From contig JADKKH010000015.1 of assembly GCA_016720585.1 (NCBI GenBank), positions 1 through 30,547 of the forward strand: a DNA stretch of 30,547 nucleotides, written 5' to 3'. The position numbers and the translations under genes are program-made. Positions 1 through 8,712 of this stretch are shown here, piece after piece (position 1 is the stretch's first letter; each line of letters begins with the position of its first letter). The notes beneath the pieces were generated by a model. It did not search any database. It worked only from the letters and a program-made list of their open reading frames with translations, and had not been told where the DNA came from. Source of the stretch: Chitinophagaceae bacterium (GTDB taxonomy: Bacteria; Bacteroidota; Bacteroidia; Chitinophagales; Chitinophagaceae).

Positions 1-771
1 TTTTCTGCATTTCCTCCATCATCTTTTCTCTTTCTTTTTAAATTCTTCCAGGGTGAGATGTTTTTCCCTGTAGGTTCTTTTATCACCAGCGAGTCCGGCC
101 TTTTCGCTTATAGCTGTGGCTATAAAAATCTGCGTGCCCGTCTTTAATATCCATTTCCAAATTAATCCCGGTAATTGTCCCTGGTATTCTGCTGGTCCGG
201 CTGATACCGGGGATGCTGTCGTAAACCAGGCAACTATGCTGGAAGGTGTCGGTGATTTCCTTGCGTTCCAGTTTGCCATTGTCCATATTCATCATTGTTC
301 TCGTCCGGATATTGGTGGCGTTTGCCTTCATACAGGGTAACCCGAGAATTGTTTTGTTCACCTGTCATTTTCCATTTTCAGTTTACTGATCGTATCGTCA
401 ATAATGAATGACTTATCAAACGGCTCCTCTTTTCTCAACTTTCCGTCCGGTTTCCATACTGGTAAACAATACATCATTACTTCCAGCGATCACCATCCGG
501 ATGCCAGGGCCCCATTCTCCCCTATGAAAGTTGCATCGTCCTCATTATCCTGTTCACGACGCTTCCACGCCAACCGTTGTTCCCAAACGTCAGTTCAAAC
601 TTATCGGTACGTGTTTGGGCATATGCGCCCCATGCCGCCGGGCATCCCCTGGAAGCTGATCTGAACCTTTGAGACCCTGTCTGTAAGAAATAACCCCCTG
701 GTTTTGCCTTTGAGCCTGTGATGTGAATACGGTTAACACCAGGCTACCCATTGCGAAGAAATATTTTTCAT
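1..771 (-). CDS. GLPGLI family secreted protein (3' end off window, frameshifted)
   Basis: The gene reads leftwards from an ATG at 769-771 with a signal peptide (MKNIFFAMGSLVLTVF.. ending in ..SQAQ once one base is restored). Its diagnostic element lies near 130-215: a TTASPVSAGPAEYQGQLPGL stretch continuing into LI-LEMDIKDG across a frameshift. This matches the family's WYT..IPVS.GP..Y.GLPGLILE signature. Other readable parts are ..DKFELTFGNNG.. (around 570-610) and ..NMDNGKLERKEITD.. (about 240-300). At least four single-base shifts break it. The C-terminus is Lys-rich (LEEFKKKEK, MMEEMQK) and runs past base 1. The family is Bacteroidota-specific, probably periplasmic or outer-membrane associated, and has no known biochemical function. 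It is divergent from the two-component genes at 922-3043. Family assignment is firm; function is unknown. Confidence 0.8.
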
Positions 772-817
772 GGTTTTATTTGTTTTGACCCAAAAAGTAT
801 AAATACCGGGCAGCAAG

Positions 818-865
818 ATAAGTTAAAGCCACCTTAGTTTAAAGGTTAATAAAGGATTAAAGCTA
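818..865. promoter_or_regulatory. TTTAA/TTAAAG-rich cluster in the divergent GLPGLI / two-component intergenic region
   Basis: Four TAAAG words begin at 824, 840, 850 and 858 in the 150-bp gap between the GLPGLI start (771) and the kinase start (922). Read on the minus strand they appear as repeated CTTTAA. Repeated short boxes between a regulator pair and a divergent secreted-protein gene could be a response-regulator operator. This is inference from position and repetition only. Confidence 0.3.
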
Positions 866-921
866 TTCCCATGCCAGACCCGAATACTTACATTTGTTGA
901 TCAACCAAACGGCGTAAGATC

Positions 922-2404
922 ATGGCGGATCCTGTAGTAATGGTGGTTTCCATTTTTGGGTATTTACTGCCTTCCTGCTTTACTGGCTGCTACAGAGCTA
1001 TGACCGCGAAAAAAAAAGCTTTGGCTATAAAAACAGATGTCACTTTCCGGGATGCGATCTCTTCATTTGCAGGTAGTCAGAATTAAAATTAGACAGAATT
1101 GATTGGAAGGGAAAGGATAGTAGTAAAGGCAATATGAAAATTGTAATGCCCGGAAGGGACGGTAAACAGGTACGCGTTCGTTTTCGGCCTAAAGAAGAAA
1201 TTATTTCAACTATTAATGTAATCAGGAATAAATTAAAAGATTCATTGAAAGTGAAATCCAGGATGCAAAGTCTGAGATGATTATTACGATGAACAAAAAT
1301 TAAGATAACCTCCCGAAGGATTCAGTGAAGTTTAATAAAATATTTCAGGATCTTCCTGGTGAAGGAGATCATATTACCAATTTGTTGGTTGGTGTTGATT
1401 CTTTACAGGATACGCTGCAGCTGGCCAGGAGATCAGTTCTTCCATAGAAATGCATTAAAAGATGAAAAAATAAGCATTCCCTTTTCATTACACCGGGTTG
1501 AAGGAAAAAGCACATGGACTGCACAGGTTAAAAATGAAGTTGTAGTGGGATTTACCAACCCCATTACTTACCGGTTGGAACTGGGGAAGCACATTTCCCT
1601 TATTTAATCAAGCGTATCAGCCTCCCCATTTTATTTTCTGTCATCCTTCTTGGCATCACCATACTTTCTTTTGTTTATTGTACCGCAACCTGTTACAGCA
1701 ACAAAAACTGGCCTATTAAAAATGAATTCATCAGTAATATCACCCATGAATTAAAACACCTATTGCCGCTACTGTGGGCGTAACGGAGTGAGGCGCTGAA
1801 AGGAATTTTGTAATGCATTGGATGGCCCGCTAAAACAAAAGAATACCTGGATACTTTATCTCAAAATGAATTGCAGCAGCTGAGCCTTCTTGTAGATAAA
1901 GTGCCAAACTTTCCATGTTTGAAAAGAGCTGGAATTGAAATTTGAAACCTTGAACCTGAAAGAAATAGTGGATAAAGTGGTGGGTACAACCAGGCTTCAA
2001 CCGGAAAGAAGAATGCCCGGGTTTCTGTTCACAGAGCGGAGACCTGAGCTTGCAGGGCGACCGGTTGCATTTACTGAGTGTCGTATTCAACCTGCTGGAT
2101 AATGCACTTAAATACAGTCCCGGAGAACCATCCATACAAATTGAACTAAACGGTGATGATAAAAATGTTGAATTAAGTATTAAAGATAACGGCATTGGTA
2201 TTGCGACGGAATATCAACCAAAAGTGTTTGAAAAATTTTTCCGGGTACCGGCCGGGGATACGCACAATACCAAAGGATACGGGCTTGGGCTGAGTTATGT
2301 GGCTCATGTGGTGGAGAAACATAAAGGGGATAATATCCATTGATAGTCAGCCGGGCCTCGGCACAAAATTTATTGTCATCATACCCAAAATTATTCATAC
2401 TTAA
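922..2404 (+). CDS. Membrane sensor histidine kinase (HisKA/HATPase), many frameshifts
   Basis: Composite reading gives an N-terminal hydrophobic segment (about 930-990), then a periplasmic part (..ALAIKTDVTFRDAI.., ..RVRFRPKEEIISTINVIRN..). A second membrane segment follows (..SLPILFSVILLGITILSFVY.., about 1615-1680). The H-box NITHELK is at about 1735-1760, with the adjacent Pro/Ile codons disturbed. The HATPase domain is clean from 2050: N-box NLLDNALKYSP, G1 DNGIGI, F-box EKFFRV and G2 GYGLGLSYV. It ends ..FIVIIPKIIHT at the TAA at 2402-2404. It should autophosphorylate on His and pass phosphate to the regulator encoded next. The architecture resembles RprX-type kinases of Bacteroidota. 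At least six frameshifts are needed to read it through, so it is either a pseudogene or badly sequenced; I favour the latter. The start at 922 is tentative. Confidence 0.8.
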
Positions 2405-2488
2405 CCGCGAAGGGCTAAATCGATAAGCAACGCAGAAAAAATGTAAAATTACTTTGCGAATCTTGCGCCCTTGCGTCTTTGCGGTTAA
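2401..2488. repeat. Inverted-repeat element between kinase and regulator
   Basis: The arm TTAACCGCGAAG (2401-2412) pairs with CTTTGCGGTTAA (2477-2488) with one mismatch. The inner part contains GCG-rich phrases (CTTTGCGAATCTTGCGCCC..). The kinase stop codon lies inside the left arm, so the element begins exactly at the gene end. Sequences of this CTTTGCG..GCGGTTAA kind are, to my knowledge, scattered intergenic repeats in Bacteroidota genomes. It is probably transcribed between the two genes and could fold into a hairpin. Confidence 0.6.
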
Positions 2489-2503
2489 ACCTGAACAAAT
2501 AGT

Positions 2504-3043
2504 ATGGACGTGACAAAAGTATTCTACGTTGAAGATGAATTGTTCCTCGGTAAGATTGTTAAAGCCCGGAAAGCCGCGGCTTTGAAGTGATCATGGAGAG
2601 TGATGGAGGAAAAGCAACAGATATTTTCAAAAAAACAAAACCGGATATCTGTTTGCTGGACATCATGCTGCCCAACAAAGATGGGTTTACCATTGCCGAT
2701 GAGATCAGGGTTTTAAATGAAGAAGTACCTATAATATTTCTCACGGCTAAAACGCAAACGGAAGACGTTGTAAAAGGTTTTTCGCTCGGGGGCAATGACT
2801 ACATCCGCAAACCTTTCAGCATGGAAGAGCTGATCGTGCGCATTCAAAATGCATTGAAGAATATGAAAACCGATCTGCCATTGACCGTAAAAGATATCCT
2901 TAACCTGCTCTGAAATAGTTCCTTCTTTAATTCCAGAAATCTGGATGTTTATATTACCAAGCTCCGTAGTTATTTAAAAAAGACCCTGCGCTGGAGATCA
3001 TTACTATTAAAGGGAGTGGCTATCGTTTTCGTAACCGGATAAA
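2504..3043 (+). pseudogene. OmpR/PhoB-type response regulator with internal deletion
   Basis: The start MDVTKVFYVEDELFLGKIV carries the acidic ED pair. After a shift near 2565 the receiver continues with the phosphoacceptor Asp in CLLDIMLPNKDG (about 2655-2690), the switch Thr in IIFLTAKTQ and the Lys in YIRKPF. The receiver ends near 2870 (RIQNALKNMKTDLP). The next codons read KDILNLL, then TGA where Trp is expected, then NSSFFNSRNLDVYITKLRSY and ..IITIKGSGYRF. That is the second half of a winged-helix domain. Roughly 55-60 residues of the usual linker and first half of the DNA-binding domain are absent. As read, the protein could be phosphorylated but could not bind DNA normally. It is the partner of the kinase at 922-2404. 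True deletion and assembly error cannot be separated here. Confidence 0.75.
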
Positions 3044-3087
3044 ATTCTTTTATGTCCGTTTCAGATTGTATTTTTACCGGCAATTCA

Positions 3088-4175
3088 AAATACCGGGCAA
3101 ATCTATTATATCATAAACCACGCATCTTCACCGGGAAACCTGGCTGAAGAATCATGCAGTTATTGTGAAACAGGAAAATTGTTGAAGTAGTTCCCATTTC
3201 AGCTTTATCTTCTTCGCAACCAGGTGGAACAATTTCAGATTATTACATCGCCCCGGCATTCATTGATTTCAGATTACGGGGCTTATGGAAAGCTGCTGGC
3301 TTTTTACCCCGACACTGATACCATATACCAGTTGAAGGATTATTGCGAAAAGGGGGTGCAACCTTTGTCTGCCTGCGATAGCTACTAATACTATAGAGAC
3401 TTTTTATAAATGTATTGATGCGGTAAAAGCATATTGGGAAAAGGCGGCGAAGGGGATCCTGGGTCTGCACCTGGAAGGTCCTGGATAAACCCGGCAAAAC
3501 AGGGAGCATATCCGGATCATTGATTCATCCGCCAACCATTAAGAAGCAGAAGAATTCTTGAGTTATGGAAAAGGAGTTATCCGGATGATAACGCTGGCAC
3601 CGGAAGTTTGCAGCAAAGAGGTAATTGATTTAATTCTCACACACAATATTGTAGTATCTGCCGGGCATAGTATGCGGCTTTATAATGAAGCTAATACTGG
3701 TTTCCAATGGCATCACCGCCGTTACTCATTTATATAATGCCATGGAGTCCGCTGCAACACCGAGAACCGGGTTTGGTGGGCGCTGTAATGGATGATGCAG
3801 CTGTAATGGCCAGTATTATTCCCGATGGTTATCATGTTGACTATGCGGCTATCCGGATCGCCAAACAGATGATGAAAGAAAGATTATTTGTCATTACGGA
3901 TGCCGTTACAGAAACCGGTGAAGGATATTACCCGCACAAACAGGTTGGCGATAAATATGGTCGGATAATATTCTCAGTGGATCTGCATTGACCATGGCAA
4001 AAGCTGTAAAAAATCTGGTGGATCATGCACAGATTGAGTTGGGCGAGGTTTATGCGTATGGGGAGTTTGTACCCGGCCAAAGTCTTAGGGATGCGGAACA
4101 CGGAAAATAGAAAATGGATATAATGCCCGGTTGGTAGTTATGGATGATAAACTGGAAGTAAAACATTTAATTTAA
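3088..4175 (+). CDS. nagA: N-acetylglucosamine-6-phosphate deacetylase
   Basis: This amidohydrolase removes acetate from GlcNAc-6-phosphate in amino-sugar and cell-wall recycling, in the cytoplasm. Readable landmarks in order are IYYINHARIFTG (about 3095-3130), YIAPAFIDF (3245-3275), KGILGLHLEGPWINP (about 3455-3490), VVSAGHS (3650-3670), GITAVTHLYNAMSPL (3705-3745), a run LVGAVMDDAAVMASIIPDGY (3774-3833), ITDAVTETGEGYYPH (3892-3936) and ILSGSALTMAKAV (about 3969-4005). It ends in ..LEVKHLI. These include the metal-binding Glu of HLEGP, the two His of AGH and HLYNAM, and the catalytic Asp of ITDAV. Length (about 360 residues) and motif order fit Bacteroidota NagA. At least six frameshifts interrupt it. 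No convincing ATG is visible; the start is placed by homology. It is only about 45 bases from the regulator gene and may be cotranscribed. Confidence 0.88.
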
Positions 4176-4184
4176 TTGAAACTA

Positions 4185-5374
4185 ATGCGGGATAAAAATT
4201 TTCGAAAAGCTGGATTGCAACTATTATTTTCTTACCAGCTACATGGCAGCTGCAACACTGGGAGAAAAAGGATACAATATCCCTAGGCTTAAAGAATGCT
4301 TACTTCTGAATAAATATGGGTACTATCAACTACCCGTTTTCTTCTGCGCAACTGGAGCCGGGATTTAATGTAGAATCGGTAACTATTCCGCACCTGGCCC
4401 CCAGATTGATATTATATGGGCAGCAATTCAGTAAATATTTATCCCTGCAAATAAGTTATATGCGGCCGGTTAAATGGGTTAGTTATAATAATATCAACGG
4501 CGACGGGGTAAGCCATTCGGTATGGATGAATGTGGCAGGGCTTACCCTGGCTACGCAGCTGCCGGTTCACAAAAATTTTCATTGTTTGCAGAAGGGGGCC
4601 TGGGGATCATTACCCGCAAAGGATTTGAAATAAATAATAGTCCTGTTGTAAAAAATGCATCGTTTGCAACTTTTCTATTTGGGGGTGCTTTTCAATATCA
4701 TCTGAACCCGAAATGGGATTTACAGATCAGCACGACCTGGTCGCCGGCACATGCCAAAGCAAAACAACCCCATACCATTTTCTATTCAGCGGGGTTTAAT
4801 TACCACCTGAAGAACTTCCGAAAGAAAAAATAAAGCAAAATCAAAAGCGGTTATTCATTTGCCAGGCACTTCCTGCAGGTAAGTTACACCACAAATGCTA
4901 TGGGCTATGGTGTCAATAACCTGTTTTCAAAAAAACTGGTGCTTTTCTGGGAGGCGCTGCACATGTAAAGCAAGGATTTTCCCTGAACTACCAGAAACAT
5001 ATTTCATGCCCGGAAAGTATTTTTTCATTTGATTGGTATGCCGGCATGGGTTTTGGAAAAGCAGGAATAATCAAGATAATTTTTTCAGCCTCTCTTTAAA
5101 TCGTTTTACGATTCACGGCAGTCCGTTCAAAAAGACCGACCTGTTCTTTGAATACTCTGTGGCGGGACCAACCTATCTTTCAAAAAAATTATTGATAATG
5201 AAAGGACCGAAACATTTCACGTTCCATGATTTTATGGGGATAGGAATCTTTACCGGTCAAAAAAAGAACTTGAATGCCGGTATCCGGATTGCTCATTTTT
5301 CGAATGGTAATATCTTTCCCCAGAATGACGGAATAAAAGTGCCACTGACATTTAGTCTCAGCTATGCTACTTAA
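4185..5374 (+). CDS. Outer-membrane beta-barrel joined to a PagL-like acyloxyacyl hydrolase domain
   Basis: The first half (about 4300-4830) reads as an outer-membrane barrel of alternating aromatic/hydrophobic strands (LSLQISYMRPVKWV.., FATFLFGGAFQYHLNPKWDL, ending TIFYSAGFNYHLKNF). The second half (about 4850-5374) contains ARHFLQVSYTTNAMG, FSFDWYAGMGFGK, FFEYSVAGPTYLS, FTFHDFMGIGIFTG and, near the C-terminus, GIRIAHFSNGNIFPQNDGIK. The HFSN pattern corresponds to the catalytic His and Ser of the PagL lipid A 3-O-deacylase family; the usual Glu of the triad is not obvious. A TAA at 4831-4833 after an A-run separates the halves in the frame both use, and no new start codon precedes the second half. 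I infer one gene with an erroneous or real internal stop. Two adjacent genes is the alternative. Several more frameshifts exist. Confidence 0.6.
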
Positions 5375-5409
5375 ATAAATAAAATTTACTGCCTGATCCA
5401 CCAATTTTT

Positions 5410-5441
5410 TTTGGAAATTTTTCGAAATTTTTCTACCTTTA
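5410..5441 (+). promoter_or_regulatory. Bacteroidota-type promoter with a tandem 10-mer spacer
   Basis: TTTG (5410-5413) and TACCTTTA (5434-5441, against the consensus TAnnTTTG) are separated by exactly 20 bases. Those 20 bases are two perfect copies of GAAATTTTTC (5414-5423 and 5424-5433). The -7 element ends 33 bases before the ATG of the cytochrome gene at 5475. Confidence 0.6.
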
Positions 5442-5474
5442 TTTCGAATTATTTTTCAAAAATAACCAACAATT

Positions 5475-6432
5475 ATGAGAAAATTGCTTATCCTGTCCGG
5501 GATAGTTCCCTCGATATTATGGCCGCTTATTTTTCGGCATGCAAAGACAAAAAATCAACGGCGGCAGAAACTACTGATAAAGATTCCATAAAAAAGTTTT
5601 GGAAAGGGAGAATACCTGGCATTTTATGTTGCTGGTTGTAGTGATTGTCACAGTAAAGGGATTTTGCTAAATTCTCCGGACCGGTAAGTCCCGGTACAGA
5701 AGGAGGCGGAGGTCTTGTGTTTGATCAGAATTTGGTTTGCCGGGAATGCTTTACGGAAAAAAGACTACCCGGATAATGAAACGGGTATCGGCACCTGGAC
5801 CGATGGGGAAATTTTAGAGCTATGACACGGGGATCAGCAAAAATGGCGACACCTTGTTTCCGCTGATGCCTTATGTGCAATTTAACCATATGGCTAAGGA
5901 AGATCTCTTGAGTATTATTGCCTATATCAAAACCTGGAAACCAATTCACAATAAAGTGCCGGCAAGACAGCTGATGGTACCGATTGCTATGGCTTATCCA
6001 GGACCGGCCTTACAGGCATCGGTGGATGGAAATATTCGTCCGCCGGGAAACAGATAAAGTAAAATATGGTGAATACCTGACAACCATGGCTGATTGGCAC
6101 CCGTCATTCACCCACAGACACCGCAGGGTCCTGATATAACAAGAATGTTTGCCGGTGGATATAAGTTTGACCTGGGTTCCAACAAAGCAAACTCTGCTAA
6201 TATAACTCCTGATTCTGCAACCGGCATCGGTGCCTGGACCGAAGAACGGTTTCTTACCAAGTTTACCCAATACCGGGAAGAAAAAGCGTATAATTATAAT
6301 CCCGGAAACCAGAATTCAATAATGCCATTATCAATTTTGGCTGGTATAAAAGATGAAGACCTGAAAGCCATCTACGCTTACCTGCGGACAGTGAAACCGG
6401 TTACAAATGCGGTAGAGAAGTTTCCGAAGTAA
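5475..6432 (+). CDS. Lipoprotein c-type cytochrome (probably diheme)
   Basis: MRKLLILSGIV is followed, across a shift, by ..YFSACKDKKS, a lipobox-like Cys that suggests membrane anchoring. A heme-binding CSDCHS motif lies at about 5637-5655 (..FYVAGCSDCHSK). The domain continues with ETGIGTWTDGEI, ALTRG-type (RAMTRGISKNGDTLFPLMPY) and LLSIIAYIKTW; the Met is a likely axial ligand. A second similar domain begins at GEYLTTMAD (about 6068) and has FAGGYKFDLGSN, GIGAWTEE and LKAIYAYLRTVKPV. Its CxxCH at about 6085-6115 is unreadable; the DNA there shows GATTGGCACCCGTCATTCAC, which is disrupted. Such proteins carry electrons in the periplasm, often for quinoprotein dehydrogenases; no partner dehydrogenase is visible here. 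At least four frameshifts. The start at 5475 is supported by the promoter upstream. Confidence 0.82.
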
Positions 6433-6450
6433 ATAAAGAAAAATATTTTT

Positions 6451-6481
6451 AAATGACCCCGTGCCTGATCCGGGGTCATTT
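6451..6481. terminator. Bidirectional intrinsic terminator
   Basis: A perfect 11-bp stem AAATGACCCCG (6451-6461) / CGGGGTCATTT (6471-6481) has an 9-base loop. It is followed by TTTATT on the plus strand and preceded by AAATATTTTT, so both strands have a U-rich tail. It sits exactly between the convergent cytochrome stop (6432) and the lipoprotein stop (6482-6484). Confidence 0.9.
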
Positions 6482-6952
6482 TTATTCATTCGCGAAACTT
6501 TCCCTGGAATAGGTGCGGGTGCTGCATGATCACCTTCTTCAAAATCAAGGTTAACATAGCGGATACCGGGAATTTCAGTTAGGTTATAAATTGCCTGTGC
6601 TAAATACACGGTTGTTCCCGTGGAGCCCATTTGTTGTGTAAGATATGTGGCGTCTTTTATTTTTACGTAGACTGTATCGTTGGATGTTTTTACCAATTCA
6701 AACTGAACATTGTTATTTGAGGTATTTATATACCTGACAACAGAACCGGGGTTTAATGAATCCGGGCCTCCGATTTCCATTTTGTCATTTCTAATCTTCC
6801 GCTTGAATCATTCACCGGGCCTGCCAGCTGTAGCTGGTTCCTGCAAGGTTGGTGGAATCATCTTCCACAGGGGGCTGATCAGCTTTGTTGATCACAGGCG
6901 CCTAAGAAAAAAAAATAAAGGGCCAGAATTTTATTTTATTCATCCTATTCAT
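6482..6952 (-). CDS. Small lipoprotein of unknown function, conserved C-terminal domain
   Basis: It starts MNRMNKIKFWPF followed by a poly-Phe stretch and LGAC (lipobox) after correction in a T-run. Then come a short acidic linker (ADQPPVEDDSTNLAG) and a folded domain: LVKTSNDTVYVKIKDATYLT, QQMGSTGTTVYLAQAIYNLT, IPGIRYVNLDFEEGDHAAP. It ends ..SRESFANE with TAA at 6482-6484 after one correction. The domain resembles secreted Chitinophagaceae proteins ending in a FEEGDHAAPG.YSR motif that I remember as uncharacterised. A GerMN-like fold is possible (TxxxYLAQAIYNLTEI pattern), but I cannot confirm it. Native length is about 155 residues, with at least three frameshifts. It is 34 bases downstream of the DUF3817 gene on the same strand. 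Confidence 0.65.
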
Positions 6953-6985
6953 TTTTTCAAAAAAAAAAAGATAAGTCCGGATCAA

Positions 6986-7280
6986 TTATGCGGTTGCTTC
7001 TTCCTTTTTCCATTCACGATCCATCACAAAAGTGCCAAAGGGTAAAACAGAAGCCAGCAGGGCTTTGGCCATCCAACGGAAATCTTTTATGCTCACCCTT
7101 TTTACTTCCAAGGCCAAATTACAAAAGCCACAAACAAAAATCATGTAACCCGCCGCAGATCGTTACGGCAATAGGCATATTCCCAAAATATTTAAGGGGC
7201 ATTGCCACAAACAATAATATTAAAAAGGAAGTTCCTTCTGCAATCGCAATTTTTCTAAACCAACTAAATGTTTTCTTCAT
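6986..7280 (-). CDS. DUF3817 family integral membrane protein
   Basis: The start MKKTFSWFRKIAIAEGTSFL is followed by LILLFVAMPLKYFGNMPIAV and a GGLHG-like motif (TICGGLHDF as read, one shift). Then come FVAFVIWALEVKR, SIKDFRWMAKALLASVLPFG and a charged tail ..FVMDREWKKEEATA with TAA at 6986-6988. About 97 residues with three hydrophobic segments and the GxxxGGxHG-type core are characteristic of DUF3817 (YdzA-like) proteins, which have no known function. It lies 71 bases downstream of mqnC on the same strand. Three frameshifts are present. Confidence 0.82.
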
Positions 7281-7326
7281 AGTATTTTCTTTGTTTATAT
7301 CCTGTTTTTCAATTTACGGAGTCTTG

Positions 7327-7345
7327 CAAAGCCCCTGCGGGGTTT
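7327..7345 (-). terminator. Weak hairpin downstream of mqnC
   Basis: AAAGCCCC and GGGGTTTT flank a 3-base loop (7327-7345) just after the mqnC stop. It folds well, but on the minus strand the following tract is weak (GGGGCTTTGC), so it may only attenuate before the DUF3817 gene. Confidence 0.35.
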
Positions 7346-7351
7346 TGGGGC

Positions 7352-8471
7352 CTAATAATCAATCACCTGTTCTTCAATCAGCTCAGGAATAGTTCTCCAC
7401 TCATACTGCTGGTTCCGGAGTTGTGGTTCAAACCCCGCTTCACGGATGGCTTCCTGTATGCTTTTATAAGTAAAGCGATGCGGTGCCGGCGGCACTCACT
7501 ACATTTTCCTCCAGCATGATAGAGCCAAAATCATTGGCACCGGCATGTAAGCAAATTTCTGCTGTTTGCATACCAACCGTCAGCCAGCTGGCCTGTATGT
7601 TTTTTATATTTGGCAACATGATGCGGCTCAGGGCAATCATGGGATATATTCTTCCGGTGTAGTTAAATTATGTACGCCTCTTATTTTCGCCAGCAAGGTA
7701 TCAGCATCCTGGAAGGTCCAGGAATAAAAGCCAGAAATCCCTTTGCTTTTTCGGGTTTACAACTTTGTACTTCCCGGATCTTTACTAAATGCTCAAACCG
7801 TTCTTCGATCGTTTCCACGTGCCCAAACATCATTGTAGCACTGGTAGTAATGTTTAATTGATGCGCCTCCTTCATAATGTCGAGCCATTCCTGGGCGCCG
7901 CATTTCCCTTTGCTGATTAAACGACGAACCCGGTCAATCAGAATTTCTGCACCGGCTCCCGGCAAAGAATCCATTCCGGCTTCCTGCAAGGCCATCAATA
8001 CCTCACGATGTGAACTTTTTTCCAGCTTCGTAATATGTGCCACTTCCGGTGGGCCAAGCGTATGTAATTTAATGTTGGGGTATTCTTTTTTTATCTGGCT
8101 GAAGGTGTCAACATAATACTGCAAGCCCAGGTCATGATGATGGCCTCCTGTAAAAGCAACTGGTCACCACCCCATTTTAAAGTTTCTTCAATCTTTTTCC
8201 GGTAGGTGGGCATGTCGGTAATGTAGGCTTCTGTATGTCCGGGTATGCGGTAGAAGTTACAAAACTTACAATTAGCTATGCACACATTGGTGGTGTTCAC
8301 ATTACGGTCTATCTGCCAGGTTACTTTTCCGTGGGGCACCTGTTTTTTTCGCAGCTCATCGGCAATAAACATCAGGTCAGCCAGCGGGGCATCATGATAT
8401 AACTGAACTCCGTTTTCTACGGAAAGGAATTCAAAATTTAATGCTTTGTCATATAATTTCTGTAAGGGCAT
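7352..8471 (-). CDS. mqnC: Cyclic dehypoxanthinyl futalosine synthase (radical SAM)
   Basis: Radical-SAM enzyme of the futalosine route to menaquinone. From the ATG at 8469-8471 the protein reads MPLQKLYDKALNFEFLS. The [4Fe-4S] cluster motif CIANCKFC has Cys at about residues 64, 68 and 71. It continues with a GGDQLLLQGGHHHDLGLQYY region (shift near 8130), IKLHTLGPPEVAHI, GMDSLPGAGAEIL and TTSATMMFGHVET. After another shift near 7700 it reads ..MLPNIKNIQASWLTVGM.., GANDFGSIMLEENVVSAAG, and ends ..IPELIEEQVIDY at TAG (7352-7354). Length (about 372 residues) and motifs fit MqnC closely. MqnE/MqnA/MqnD are not in the window. At least three frameshifts. Confidence 0.93.
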
Positions 8472-8536
8472 ATCCGGGCTTTTTTCTGTCCCTTTTTCCG
8501 GGAAAGATGAAGAAATAAGGACGTATTGTGAATCGG

Positions 8537-8544
8537 CAAAGGTA
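8537..8544 (-). promoter_or_regulatory. Candidate -7 element for mqnC
   Basis: On the minus strand this reads TACCTTTG, a perfect TAnnTTTG, 65 bases before the mqnC ATG. A -33 TTTG at the usual spacing is not clear (a TTTTTGG is only 13 bases upstream), so confidence is modest. Confidence 0.35.
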
Positions 8545-8712
8545 CAATGCTATAACCCAAAAAGTGTTGAACGGTTTTAAAACCTGCCGGTATTAAAGTA
8601 AATTTACCTGATTGCCTGTTTTTCTGCCAGGACGTGGCGGCAATGTTTTTATCCACCCTCATTTTTTTGCATCTTTTTGATTGAAATGACTGTCTTAGAA
8701 TCAGGAAAAAAC

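Noticed and set aside
404..664. Plus-strand ORF of 86 codons opposite the GLPGLI gene.
   Set aside because: It has no family resemblance, and the opposite strand encodes recognisable GLPGLI segments across the same bases.
2905..2920. In-frame TGA at a conserved Trp position in the response regulator, hinting at TGA recoding as Trp.
   Set aside because: TGA is used as a normal terminator elsewhere (for example the AraC gene at 18658-18660), and the gene has other defects; error or decay is simpler.
6710..7392. Two plus-strand ORFs (6710-7045 and 6988-7392).
   Set aside because: They are antisense shadows of the lipoprotein and DUF3817 genes, with no plausible start region or family.
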